Shown here in pieces: positions 37,470-46,061 of a DNA stretch of 64,000 nt. This stretch comes from an uncultured Flavobacteriaceae bacterium. GTDB lineage: Bacteria > Bacteroidota > Bacteroidia > Flavobacteriales > Flavobacteriaceae. The translations under genes were made by a program, and so were the position numbers. The stretch is from NCBI GenBank assembly GCA_938029725.1, contig CALHGE010000019.1:1-64000 (forward strand), given 5' to 3'. The number at the start of each line of letters is the position of its first letter. Position 1 is the stretch's first letter. Under the pieces are notes generated by a model that was not told the origin of the DNA, did not search any database, and saw only the letters and a list, made by a program, of their open reading frames with translations.

Positions 37470-38576
37470 CTAAAGCTCTTCAATAACCTTACTCAATCGC
37501 ATGGTAATCTCATCAATAGCGCCTATTCCGCTTACACTATGAAACTTGGCTTGCGCCTCATAAAATTCCTTTAACGGTGCCGTCTTTAAATTATATTCCT
37601 CAAAACGGTTTCGGATTTTATCTTCATCTTGGTCATCACTGCGACCGCTAACTTTTCCTCGCTCTAACAAGCGCTGAATCAGTATCTCGTCATCTGCTTC
37701 TAGTGCAATGGTTGCATCTATCTTCATTTCTTTGCTTGCAAGAAAAACATCCAAAGCTTTCGCTTGCGCCGTTGTTCTTGGAAACCCATCAAATATGAAT
37801 CCACTCGCATCAGGATTCTTATCTACATCATCTTCCAGCATTTTAATCGTTACCTCATCAGGCACCAAATCTCCCTTTTCGATATATGACTTGGCTAATT
37901 GCCCCAGTTCTGTATCATTCTTCATATTATATCGAAAGAGATCTCCTGTAGAAATATGTTTCAAATTGTACTTCTCCTTCAAGAATTCAGCCTGCGTTCC
38001 TTTTCCAGCACCTGGTTTCCCGAATAATACGAGGTTAATCATATGTTTTTGGTTTAGTTGGTATACTTCTTTTAAATTTCGGCCTAGTTCGTTATAGTCT
38101 AATCCGTAACCTACAATGAATTTATCAGGAATATTAATACCTGCATAATCGATACTATATTCTCCATTATAAATTTCAGACTTAAAAAACAACGTAGCTA
38201 TTTTAAACTCCTTAACGTTGGTCTTTGAAAACAAATGCACAAGCTCCTTTAAAGTACGCCCGGTATCAATGATATCTTCAAGAATGATCACAGTACGACC
38301 TTCAATATTCTCTGGCACATCTAACAATGTTTCCACTATACCAGTAGATGTCAAGCCTTGGTAAGAGCTTAACTTTACAAATGACACCTCACAAGGGTAG
38401 TCATATGCTTTAAGAAAATCTGCAACAAACATAAAAGACCCATTTAAAACTCCAATAAAAATTGGTGTTTCGCCTTTATGGTCGTCTGCTATCTTTTTAG
38501 CCAAATTCTCAACCGCAGATTGAATTACAGTTTGACTCAAAAAAGGTTTGAAATATTTGTCGTGGAGCTTTATCAC
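37470..38576 (-). CDS. hpt-adk: Fused hypoxanthine phosphoribosyltransferase - adenylate kinase
   Basis: Two purine-salvage enzymes are joined in one 368-residue frame. Residues 1-178 are a complete HPRT: GVLNGSFMFVADFL, the PRPP loop VIILEDIIDTGRT (96-108), and DKFIVGYGLDYNELGRN, converting hypoxanthine or guanine plus PRPP to IMP or GMP. Residues 179-368 are a complete adenylate kinase: P-loop GKPGAGKGT (186-194), ISTGDLFRYNM, FDGFPRTTAQAKAL, and a short LID with RGKVSGRSDD. The junction VYQLNQKHMINLVLFG keeps the methionine (ATG at 38040-38042) that starts stand-alone Adk, so separate internal initiation is possible. There is no linker. It faces purK divergently. Confidence 0.93.
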   Translation of the reverse strand: MIKLHDKYFKPFLSQTVIQSAVENLAKKIADDHKGETPIFIGVLNGSFMFVADFLKAYDYPCEVSFVKLSSYQGLTSTGIVETLLDVPENIEGRTVIILEDIIDTGRTLKELVHLFSKTNVKEFKIATLFFKSEIYNGEYSIDYAGINIPDKFIVGYGLDYNELGRNLKEVYQLNQKHMINLVLFGKPGAGKGTQAEFLKEKYNLKHISTGDLFRYNMKNDTELGQLAKSYIEKGDLVPDEVTIKMLEDDVDKNPDASGFIFDGFPRTTAQAKALDVFLASKEMKIDATIALEADDEILIQRLLERGKVSGRSDDQDEDKIRNRFEEYNLKTAPLKEFYEAQAKFHSVSGIGAIDEITMRLSKVIEEL

Positions 38577-38595
38577 CGTTCAGTTTATAAAGGGG

Positions 38596-38603
38596 CAAAT
38601 ATA
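38596..38603 (-). promoter_or_regulatory. Candidate -7 box for hpt-adk
   Basis: TATATTTG on the minus strand matches TAnnTTTG and is 20 bases upstream of the start. No clear -33 TTTG is present. It lies back-to-back with the purK promoter. Confidence 0.5.
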
Positions 38604-38635
38604 GCATTTTGATTTCTCTTTCTTACCGCCATGCC

Positions 38636-38664
38636 TTTGGTTTTACTATTTAACTGTATTTTTG
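38636..38664 (+). promoter_or_regulatory. Promoter of purK-purE (TTTG-N17-TATTTTTG)
   Basis: TTTG (38636-38639) and TATTTTTG (38657-38664) are 17 bases apart and both match the consensus. The pair lies inside the longer open frame that begins at 38631, so that frame's start cannot be the real one; the ATG at 38679 is 14 bases downstream of the -7 box. Confidence 0.7.
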
Positions 38665-38678
38665 TGAGAACAAAAAAA

Positions 38679-39854
38679 ATGACTGTGGCGAATAACTCAA
38701 ATAACTACTTTTCTTCCGATTTTAAATTAGGAATTTTAGGTGGAGGTCAATTGGGGAAAATGCTTCTCTACGAAACACGAAAATTTGATATCCATACTAA
38801 AGTTTTGGAAGGTTCAAATGAAGCTCCGTGTAGAATTGCTTGTGATGAATTTGTTTTGGGAAGCTTGATGGATTTTGATGCCGTCTATAACTTCGGAAAA
38901 CAAGTTGATGTCTTGACCATCGAAATAGAAAACGTAAATCTCGATGCCCTAGAAAAGCTAGAGGATGAAGGCATAAAAGTATATCCGCCGACAAAAGCAC
39001 TTCGTATCATTCAGAACAAGGCAACACAAAAACTATTTTATACAGATCACCAAATTCCAACAGCAGACTTTTCGCGTTTCGCCTATGCTAGCGAAATTGA
39101 AGATGCTATTGAAAATGGAGGTCTCGAATTTCCTTTTGTTTGGAAAGCCACTCAATTCGGCTATGACGGACAGGGGGTAAAAGTGGTTCGATCTATCGAT
39201 GATTTAGCCGGATTACCTGCTGGGGAATGTATTGCAGAAAAAATGATTCCATTTAAGAATGAGCTAGCCGTCATTGTGGTTAGAAACCCAAGTGGTCAAG
39301 TAGTTACTTACCCCGTGGTAGAAATGGAATTTCATCCGGAAGCAAATCAAGTTGAGTATGTAATTTGCCCTGCTAGAATTGACAAAATAGTTGCCGAAAA
39401 AGCACAAGAAATCGCCTTAAAAGTCTCTAATAAAATCAACCATATTGGAATTTTGGCTGTTGAAATGTTCCAAACACATGATGACCAAATATTGGTCAAC
39501 GAAGTCGCACCAAGGCCTCATAATAGTGGGCACTACAGTATTGAGGCAAGTTATACCAATCAATTTGAGCAACACATAAGAGCCATATTAGATTTACCCT
39601 TAGGAAGCACAGAAAGTAAAGTTGCTGGCATCATGGTAAATCTCGTCGGAGCAGAAAATCATACCGGAGATGTGGTATATGAAAACATCGCAGAAATCAT
39701 GGCAATGGATGGTGTTACGCCACATATCTACGGAAAAAAGCAAACCCGCCCTTTTCGAAAGATGGGCCATGTGACGATTGTAAATAAAGATATCGATGAA
39801 GCACGTAGGGTCGCTCAAAAAGTAAAAGAAACGATAAAAGTAATCAGCAAATAA
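38679..39854 (+). CDS. purK: N5-carboxyaminoimidazole ribonucleotide synthase
   Basis: PurK is an ATP-grasp enzyme that carboxylates AIR with bicarbonate and ATP in purine synthesis. The 391-residue product contains the Rossmann-like start LGILGGGQLGKMLLYE, the ATP-grasp segments FPFVWKATQFGYDGQGVKVV and IAEKMIPFKNELAVIVVR, and NEVAPRPHNSGHYSIEA. I start at ATG 38679 because the promoter overlaps the upstream part of the frame. purE follows after one base, forming a tight two-gene unit opposite hpt-adk, so purine synthesis and salvage genes share this divergent region. Confidence 0.95.
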   Translation: MTVANNSNNYFSSDFKLGILGGGQLGKMLLYETRKFDIHTKVLEGSNEAPCRIACDEFVLGSLMDFDAVYNFGKQVDVLTIEIENVNLDALEKLEDEGIKVYPPTKALRIIQNKATQKLFYTDHQIPTADFSRFAYASEIEDAIENGGLEFPFVWKATQFGYDGQGVKVVRSIDDLAGLPAGECIAEKMIPFKNELAVIVVRNPSGQVVTYPVVEMEFHPEANQVEYVICPARIDKIVAEKAQEIALKVSNKINHIGILAVEMFQTHDDQILVNEVAPRPHNSGHYSIEASYTNQFEQHIRAILDLPLGSTESKVAGIMVNLVGAENHTGDVVYENIAEIMAMDGVTPHIYGKKQTRPFRKMGHVTIVNKDIDEARRVAQKVKETIKVISK

Positions 39855-39855
39855 T

Positions 39856-40347
39856 ATGAATAAAGTAGCCGTAGTAATGGGAAGCACCAGCGACCTGCCC
39901 GTAATGCAGGAAGCTATTGATATTTTAAAAGGTTTCGACATCGAGGTAGATGTAGACATTGTATCTGCACATAGAACTCCTGAAAAGCTTTTTGATTTTA
40001 GTAAAAATGCACATACCAATGGCTACGCTGTGGTTATTGCCGGAGCTGGCGGCGCGGCCCATTTACCAGGTATGGTAGCTTCAATGTCACCCTTACCTGT
40101 AATTGGTGTTCCAGTAAAAAGCAGCAACTCAATTGATGGATGGGATTCTATTCTATCTATTCTTCAAATGCCAGGAGGTGTTCCGGTAGCAACTGTAGCT
40201 TTAAACGGAGCTAAAAATGCGGGTATTCTTGCCGCACAGATTATTGGCTCTTCAGATAAATGTGTGCTCGATAAAATTATTCTCTACAAAGAAGGATTGA
40301 AACAGAAAGTAATTGACGGAGCTAAGGAAGTGCGTGGCTCTAAATAA
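39856..40347 (+). CDS. purE: N5-carboxyaminoimidazole ribonucleotide mutase
   Basis: PurE moves the carboxyl group of N5-CAIR to the carbon to give CAIR, the step after PurK. The 163-residue class I protein has VVMGSTSDLPVMQEA, VDIVSAHRTPEKLFDFSKNA with the catalytic histidine, IAGAGGAAHLPGMVASMSPLPVIGVPV and SILQMPGGVPVATVA. It lies one base after purK. Downstream, a degenerate palindrome related to one at 50.2 kb precedes the peptidase gene. Confidence 0.97.
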   Translation: MNKVAVVMGSTSDLPVMQEAIDILKGFDIEVDVDIVSAHRTPEKLFDFSKNAHTNGYAVVIAGAGGAAHLPGMVASMSPLPVIGVPVKSSNSIDGWDSILSILQMPGGVPVATVALNGAKNAGILAAQIIGSSDKCVLDKIILYKEGLKQKVIDGAKEVRGSK

Positions 40348-40417
40348 GAAAGGCTAGCTAGCACGCTCGCTCTACATAAACGAATACGACAAAAAACACC
40401 TATTTGGCAGTGAAATA

Positions 40418-40459
40418 GTTTCTGGCTTCAAACTACCAAAGACCTGAAGCAACAGAAAC
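40418..40459. repeat. Imperfect intergenic palindrome (relative of the one at 50.2 kb)
   Basis: GTTTCTGGCTTCA (40418-40430) pairs with TGAAGCAACAGAAAC (40445-40459), with a 2-base bulge and a 14-base loop. The sequence shares the GTTTC / GAAAC wording of the perfect palindrome at 50170-50228. Both lie between same-strand plus genes. Confidence 0.5.
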
Positions 40460-40511
40460 CTGAAACAACGCTAAAATAAACTCACCCCTGACAAACTCCT
40501 AATCCTCTTTT

Positions 40512-42530
40512 ATGAATCCACTTTTAATTCCATTCGATACAGCCCCATTTTCGAAAATCAAGAATGAGCATTTCAAGCCTGCTTTTTTTAAAGCAATAGA
40601 AACTGCCCGTGCAGAAATAAATACCATCACTGAAAACCCTGACGCACCTACCTTTGAGAATACCATCGAAGCTTTGGAATTCTCTGGTCAACAGTTAGAT
40701 AGAATTTCGAGTGTATTTTTTAATCTAAATTCTGCAGAAACAAACGAAGAAATTCAGAAAATAGCTCAGGTGGTTTCTCCATTGCTTTCTGAATTCGGGA
40801 ATGATATCACGCTAAATGAGGCCTTGTTTAAGAGGATTAAAACTGTTTTTGAGGAGAATGGTGCATTGAATCTTTCTGTGGAACAAAACACTCTTTTAGA
40901 CAAACGCTATAAAAGTTTTAGTCGCAATGGAGCCAATCTATCAGAAGACAAAAAGAAACGCCTACGAGAAATTGACGCAGAAGCTTCAAAGCTAAAATTG
41001 AAATTCGGAGAAAATATTTTAGCCGAAACCAATACCTATCAAAAGTATATTAGCAATGAAGCTGATTTAGAGGGATTACCAGAAGGCGCGAAAGAAGCTG
41101 CGGCTCAATTGGCAAAATCAAAAGGCAAAGAGGAAGGCTGGCTTTTGACTTTAGATTACCCCAGCTATATTCCCTTTATGAAATATGCTGAGGATAGAGA
41201 GTTGCGCAAAGAACTTTCTCTGGCATTCGGAAGCAAAGCTTTCAAGGGAGATGCACTAGACAATCAACAAATCGTTCTGACAATTGCCAATCTAAGATAT
41301 GAACGCGCTAATCTTTTAGGCTATCAAACTCATGCTCATTTTGTATTAGAAGAGCGTATGGCTGAAACTCCTGAAAAAGTTCATTCATTTTTAAATGAGT
41401 TACTTAAAAAGGCAAAACCGGCAGCAGCCCGTGAATTCAAACAATTAGAAGATTTCGCCAAAGACCTAGACGGCATTGACCAACTCCAAAAATGGGATAG
41501 TAGCTACTACTCTGAAAAATTGAAACAAAAACTGTTCAGTTTAGACGACGAGCAACTAAAACCTTATTTCAAATTAGAAAACGTTATTGACGGTGTTTTT
41601 CAAATTGCAGAAAAACTTTTCGGATTGCAGTTCAAAGAAGTATCAGACATTGACAAATACAATGAAGAAGTTAAAACCTATCGTGTTTATGATGCTGATA
41701 AAAATTTCATTTCGATCTTTTACGCCGATTTTCACCCTAGAGCCGGAAAGCGCGGCGGCGCTTGGATGACCTCATTCAAATCACAATGGAAAAAAGACGG
41801 CGAAAATGTACGTCCTCATATTTCTAATGTATGCAACTTCACCCCCTCCACAAAGACAAAACCATCGCTTCTAAGCTTCAATGAGGTAACTACTTTGTTT
41901 CATGAATTCGGGCATGGGTTACATGGCATGCTTGCCAACACCACCTACCCCAGCCTATCTGGAACTTCTGTTTATTGGGATTTTGTAGAACTTCCATCTC
42001 AGGTTTTGGAAAACTGGTGCTACGAGAAAGAAGCCTTAGAATTATTTGCAAAACACTATGAAACTGGAGAAGTAATTCCGATGACCCTAGTTCAGAAAAT
42101 AAAGGAATCTGCTGCTTTTCAAGAAGGTATCGCTACTATGCGACAACTAAGTTTTGCGCTATTAGACATGTCTTGGCATGGTGCTGACCCAACAAATATA
42201 ACTGACGTCAAAAGACATGAATCAAAAGCGTTCGCAGGAACCAACTTATACCCTGATACTGCAGAGACCTGTATGAGCACAGCTTTTGCTCATATTTTTC
42301 AAGGAGGATATTCTTCTGGCTATTATAGCTACAAATGGGCGGAAGTTTTAGATGCTGACGCCTTTGCCTACTTTAAAGAGAAAGGCATTTTCAACAAGGA
42401 AGTAGCTACTAAATTTAAGGATAATGTACTCTCTAAGGGAGGTACTGAAAATCCAATGGTCTTGTACAAAAGATTTCGTGGTGCAGAACCTAAAGTAGAA
42501 GCTTTACTAGAGCGAGCTGGATTATTATAG
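40512..42530 (+). CDS. M3-family metallopeptidase (peptidyl-dipeptidase Dcp / oligopeptidase A type)
   Basis: A zinc peptidase that degrades peptides in the cell. The 672-residue protein has the M3 helical prolysin-like body (NPLLIPFDTAPFSKIKNEHFKPAFFKAIE at the N-terminus) and the zinc signature HEFGH at 464-468 within EVTTLFHEFGHGLHGMLANTTYPSLSGTSVYWDFVELPSQ, whose VELPSQ segment supplies the third zinc-ligand glutamate. It has no signal peptide, so it is cytoplasmic. The order and wording fit Dcp, which removes C-terminal dipeptides, slightly better than PrlC. The gene stands alone. Confidence 0.92.
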   Translation: MNPLLIPFDTAPFSKIKNEHFKPAFFKAIETARAEINTITENPDAPTFENTIEALEFSGQQLDRISSVFFNLNSAETNEEIQKIAQVVSPLLSEFGNDITLNEALFKRIKTVFEENGALNLSVEQNTLLDKRYKSFSRNGANLSEDKKKRLREIDAEASKLKLKFGENILAETNTYQKYISNEADLEGLPEGAKEAAAQLAKSKGKEEGWLLTLDYPSYIPFMKYAEDRELRKELSLAFGSKAFKGDALDNQQIVLTIANLRYERANLLGYQTHAHFVLEERMAETPEKVHSFLNELLKKAKPAAAREFKQLEDFAKDLDGIDQLQKWDSSYYSEKLKQKLFSLDDEQLKPYFKLENVIDGVFQIAEKLFGLQFKEVSDIDKYNEEVKTYRVYDADKNFISIFYADFHPRAGKRGGAWMTSFKSQWKKDGENVRPHISNVCNFTPSTKTKPSLLSFNEVTTLFHEFGHGLHGMLANTTYPSLSGTSVYWDFVELPSQVLENWCYEKEALELFAKHYETGEVIPMTLVQKIKESAAFQEGIATMRQLSFALLDMSWHGADPTNITDVKRHESKAFAGTNLYPDTAETCMSTAFAHIFQGGYSSGYYSYKWAEVLDADAFAYFKEKGIFNKEVATKFKDNVLSKGGTENPMVLYKRFRGAEPKVEALLERAGLL

Positions 42531-42654
42531 ACAAAACACTCGTAAACAACACTTTAAGCAAAATTCACAACAATAAATTTTTATACTTGTTCCTTTGAGC
42601 TATTTTTCTTTGCTACCGTAATTAGATTGCCAAAAGCAATGTAAAAACTAGTCT

Positions 42655-43704
42655 ATGAAAAAAATTACACTCTCTTTTTTATCCCTTCTAGCTATTGCAT
42701 GCAGCACAGATGCGGTTGAAACAATCGATGAAATTGCTGCAGAAGAAAACCCCATAACAGAAACTACCAGCGAAGATACTAGCAACAATCCTCCTGAAAT
42801 TAGAAGTCAGCAGTTTCAAGTTGCAGAACATTCCGCCTCTGGCACATCGATTGGCTTTATTAGTGCCGCAGACAACGAAAATGATAATATCACCTATACT
42901 ATAAACGCCGAAGCTGATATTTTAATTAACGAAAATACTGGCGAACTAAGCATCGGCGAAAATCTCAAGTTGGATTTTGAGTCTCAAGAAACTATTCATT
43001 TTATTGTCTCTGCTTTTGACGGCAAAGCCATTAGCGCTGCAGATATTACCCTAAACATTCTAGACATTAATGAATTTGATGCTCTAAGCGCAAATCAAAA
43101 AAAAATTGTTACTCATTTTAAGTACCTAACCCTGCAACAAGACGAAACCTCGCCCACACAAGAGATCATGAGAAAGTGGAACGAGCCCATACAATTATTT
43201 CTTAGCGGTACGATCTCAGAATCGTTTAGAGCAAGCGTTGAAAAAGTACTGACCGAGTATAACGCACTTTTCGTTACCGGTGCTTTTAACATCTCTTTAG
43301 CAGCTACAGAGGAACAATCTAATGCCAAGCTGTTTCTTGGCTCTAAAGCCGAATTAGAAACAGTTTTTCCTATAATGTTTGATGAAATAAAGGATGCAAA
43401 TCCTTCTGGGTATTCCAGAAGTTCTTTTGGAGGTAATTTCTATGTTGTTGGAAGAATATGGGTTTCTAATACAAATGAGATCGTATTTAAACACGAATTA
43501 GGTCACGCCATTGGCTTGGGTCATTCTAACGTTTGTGACGCGCCAAACCCTAGTATTATGTGTTCGAGTATTTCTGAAGCGAATACGTTTTTAGATATCG
43601 ACAAAGATGTGATCAGGTTCTTCTATAGCTCAGATATGCCCTCAGGGTTAAATGCTGCAGAAATAGAATCCACTTTAGCAAACTTAGTATTGCTGGAAGA
43701 TTAA
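42655..43704 (+). CDS. Matrixin-like zinc metalloprotease lipoprotein with cadherin-like domain
   Basis: The 349-residue protein has a lipoprotein signal (lipobox AIAC, Cys16), then an acidic linker, a cadherin-like beta domain (about 45-135, RSQQFQVAEHSASGTSIGFISAADNENDNITYTI), and a C-terminal metzincin domain with the full zinc motif HELGHAIGLGH (His280, Glu281, His284, His290) and a methionine turn region SIMCSS after it. It is therefore a probably active surface protease. The two extra cysteines in CDAPNPSIMC may form a disulphide near the active site. The substrate is unknown. No sorting domain for the type IX system is visible. Confidence 0.85.
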   Translation: MKKITLSFLSLLAIACSTDAVETIDEIAAEENPITETTSEDTSNNPPEIRSQQFQVAEHSASGTSIGFISAADNENDNITYTINAEADILINENTGELSIGENLKLDFESQETIHFIVSAFDGKAISAADITLNILDINEFDALSANQKKIVTHFKYLTLQQDETSPTQEIMRKWNEPIQLFLSGTISESFRASVEKVLTEYNALFVTGAFNISLAATEEQSNAKLFLGSKAELETVFPIMFDEIKDANPSGYSRSSFGGNFYVVGRIWVSNTNEIVFKHELGHAIGLGHSNVCDAPNPSIMCSSISEANTFLDIDKDVIRFFYSSDMPSGLNAAEIESTLANLVLLED

Positions 43705-43890
43705 TTTCACACAAGTTTTAGAAGTGAAGGCCAGTATTTCAAAATATTTCTACTACCACGTCTAGGTTGCATGTAACTTTTATATGCATCATGCTAGGTA
43801 TTGGTATTTATAAGCTAATAATTCAATGAGATTCTACTAAATTCATAGCACTCCATGAAATACAGCATGAACACCAAAAATAGTTGCTCC

Positions 43891-44241
43891 CTATTTTTTA
43901 ATAAGCGCATCATAACCACCCTCTAAATCAATCACTTTCTTATAGCCCAGTGAATCTAATAATTGTGCCGCTTTCGAACTTCGACCACCTTTCTTACAAT
44001 ACACATAAATTGTTTCCTCTTTATCAATTGCATCGAATTGCTTGGCGAAATCTTCATCAAACCAGTTGATGTTCAAAGCACTACCGATATGACCGTCAGT
44101 ATATTCTTCTGGGGTTCTAACATCCACTAAGATCCCGCTTTTAGCATCATTTTGTGAGAATTCTGTGATAGGTTTTGATTTACTTTGGGCACAGCCCATT
44201 GAAAACAAGAACAATAAGGCAATCAGAATAGCATATCGCAT
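43891..44241 (-). CDS. Rhodanese-domain lipoprotein
   Basis: The 116-residue protein has a lipobox SMGC (Cys17) and one rhodanese domain with LVDVRTPEEYTDGHI at the start and the active-site loop YCKKGGRSSKAA, whose cysteine is intact, so sulfur transfer is possible. Export to the periplasm is inferred. I chose the ATG at 44241; the open frame extends two codons further to a TTG. It is transcribed away from the sigma-factor gene. Confidence 0.85.
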   Translation of the reverse strand: MRYAILIALLFLFSMGCAQSKSKPITEFSQNDAKSGILVDVRTPEEYTDGHIGSALNINWFDEDFAKQFDAIDKEETIYVYCKKGGRSSKAAQLLDSLGYKKVIDLEGGYDALIKK

Positions 44242-44305
44242 GATCAAAAAGTTTAATCAAAGATAAATTATGGAAGCATTAAAATTCAAAGAAGAGCAAG
44301 AAAAT

Positions 44306-44339
44306 TTTGAGGTAATTAAATCAAATTCCGTTACTTTTG
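44306..44339 (+). promoter_or_regulatory. Candidate promoter of the sigma-factor gene
   Basis: TTTG (44306-44309) and TACTTTTG (44332-44339, exact TAnnTTTG) are 22 bases apart. They lie within the long open frame that begins at 44270, which supports the downstream start at 44357. Confidence 0.5.
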
Positions 44340-44356
44340 GTTGCGAGTTAAAAAAA

Positions 44357-44911
44357 ATGACTAAACACCAACTAAATCCTGAAAATTGGGTAGACCGGTA
44401 CGCCGACTATCTATTTAATTTCGCGGTAGCTCGCGTGAGCGATGCTGAAATTGCAAAAGATTTGGTACAAGAAACTTTTTTTGCGGGACTCAAATCTGCA
44501 AAAAACTACAAAGGAGATGCAGCGGAACGCACTTGGCTTATTGCTATTTTAAAGCGCAAAGTGATTGATCACTACCGAAAAATTAATTCGAACAAAGGCA
44601 AAGCGGAAGTGCGAATGAATTATAGCGCTGGCAGTGATTCAGAGGGTGATTGGCTCGAAGAACAAGTCGCAGACCCTTTCAGTAATTTAGAAAACAGCCC
44701 CATTGAGAACAAGGAGCTCGGTATAGCCATTCAAGATTGCATTTCAAAATTACCAAAGAAACAAGCCCTGGTTTTTAAGATGAAAACGATTCAAGGCGTT
44801 AGCACTGAAGACATTTGTAATGAATTGGGAATTAATCCGTCAAATCTTTGGGTAATGATACATCGGTCAAGAACTGCGCTGATGGGTTGCCTTAACGAAA
44901 ATTGGTTTTAA
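44357..44911 (+). CDS. ECF-type RNA polymerase sigma factor
   Basis: The 184-residue protein has sigma region 2 (NWVDRYADYLFNFAVARVSDAEIAKDLVQETFFAGLKSAKNYKGDAAERTWLIAILKRKVIDHYRK) and region 4 (ISKLPKKQALVFKMKTIQGVSTEDICNELGINPSNLWVMIHRSRTALMGCL). It would bind a set of -35/-10 elements unlike the housekeeping ones. I start at the ATG 44357; the frame extends 29 codons upstream, but a promoter lies there and family members begin near this methionine. The next gene, 4 bases downstream, encodes a likely zinc-finger anti-sigma or partner. What it senses is unknown. Confidence 0.88.
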   Translation: MTKHQLNPENWVDRYADYLFNFAVARVSDAEIAKDLVQETFFAGLKSAKNYKGDAAERTWLIAILKRKVIDHYRKINSNKGKAEVRMNYSAGSDSEGDWLEEQVADPFSNLENSPIENKELGIAIQDCISKLPKKQALVFKMKTIQGVSTEDICNELGINPSNLWVMIHRSRTALMGCLNENWF

Positions 44912-44915
44912 AATT

Positions 44916-45143
44916 ATGATTTCCTGCGAAAAAGCATCCCAAATTTGCAATAAGTCTCAATACAATGAGGCTACCCTAGTAGATAAAATCAAGCTCCGAT
45001 TTCATCTCTTAATTTGCAAGGCCTGTTCTGCATTTGCAAAAAAGAATACAAAATTCACCACACTTTGCGAAAAGGCTAATCTGCAAAGCCTTTCTGAGCA
45101 TGAAAAACTCAAGATGAAACAGCAACTTAAGGATAAACATTAA
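44916..45143 (+). CDS. Small zinc-finger protein, probable partner of the sigma factor
   Basis: The 75-residue soluble protein has Cys4, then the motif FHLLICKACS with His30-x3-Cys34-x2-Cys37, the zinc ligands of the zf-HC2 anti-sigma fold. There is no transmembrane segment, unlike many anti-sigma factors, so it would act in the cytoplasm, perhaps as a redox- or metal-responsive (ZAS-like) switch through the cysteines at 4, 11, 34, 37 and 51. It begins 4 bases after the sigma gene stop. Its 3' end overlaps the facing gene by 17 bases. Confidence 0.72.
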   Translation: MISCEKASQICNKSQYNEATLVDKIKLRFHLLICKACSAFAKKNTKFTTLCEKANLQSLSEHEKLKMKQQLKDKH

Positions 45144-45963
45144 GTATTCTAACCAACACTAAAGCCAGAGCATACCAAAAAAGAGGTATCGCTTCAACCC
45201 AAAAAGAAGCATAGTATTTTGATTGATTTCTTTTGGTAATAAACATCAGGCCTCCAAGAAATATAAAAAGCACCCCTTTAACAAAAACCTCTTCCACACT
45301 TACATCATCTTTCAAAAAAGTACTGAAGAAAAAGAGCAAGCTTGCAAAGCCTCCAAATATTTTCGTTCTGGCCACACCATACCGCTGAGGCAAGGTTTTC
45401 AATTCAGCTTTATCGTAAGCCAAATCACGTATTTCAAACGGAATTAGCAGAATAAAAATCACTATAAGACGCTGAAAAGTCTCTACCCCCACATTCCAAA
45501 GTACAGGCTGATTATTAGCAAGCACGGGGAGCAAGACGGTTGTTCCGGCCCAAACTAAAGCTACAACGAATATTTTCAGTCCGCCCCAACTTCTTAAGTT
45601 CTTGGCCTTTGGCAAAACAGGTAGGGCATATAAACCCGTTAGAAAAATTAAGCCCACAATTCCTATCCACACATTTAAGCTCAAAAATCTGCCGTGATAA
45701 ATAGCAAAACCAAAAGAAAGAAAACTTAAAAACTGTATTCCTTTATGATATTGACTAGCAACCAAAATATATTTTTCCGCTTCTACGCCATATTTGATGA
45801 AATTATAGCACGTTATCGACCCAAAAAGAACAAAAAAGGACACGTGATAATCTGGCGAAATGTTTAAGGTTATACAGGTGACTTGAACTAAGGCATATAT
45901 CGCTAAAGCCACATGTATACTGGCATCTAAGTAAAAGTCAAATACATGTTTTAGCCACTTCAT
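45127..45963 (-). CDS. UbiA-like polytopic membrane protein
   Basis: The 278-residue protein has about seven to nine hydrophobic segments. The stretch LLIPFEIRDLAYDKAELKTLPQRYGVARTK matches the second aspartate motif of UbiA prenyltransferases (D..YD...LKTLP...G). The first motif (NDxxDxxxD) is missing; its place reads CYNFIKYGVEAEK. It may be a divergent prenyltransferase or have lost activity. I start at the ATG 45963 rather than a GTG 11 codons upstream; a TAnnTTTG-like box (45968-45975) overlaps that upstream part, which fits, though it leaves almost no leader. It overlaps the zinc-finger gene tail-to-tail. Confidence 0.7.
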   Translation of the reverse strand: MKWLKHVFDFYLDASIHVALAIYALVQVTCITLNISPDYHVSFFVLFGSITCYNFIKYGVEAEKYILVASQYHKGIQFLSFLSFGFAIYHGRFLSLNVWIGIVGLIFLTGLYALPVLPKAKNLRSWGGLKIFVVALVWAGTTVLLPVLANNQPVLWNVGVETFQRLIVIFILLIPFEIRDLAYDKAELKTLPQRYGVARTKIFGGFASLLFFFSTFLKDDVSVEEVFVKGVLFIFLGGLMFITKRNQSKYYASFWVEAIPLFWYALALVLVRILNVYP

Positions 45964-46061
45964 TAAACAAAAATAGCTAAACTGTTTATAACCCACATTT
46001 TTAGTTAAGAACTTTCGTGCCGTTCGTCGACAATACCATTATTTTATGTCAATAAATTACT

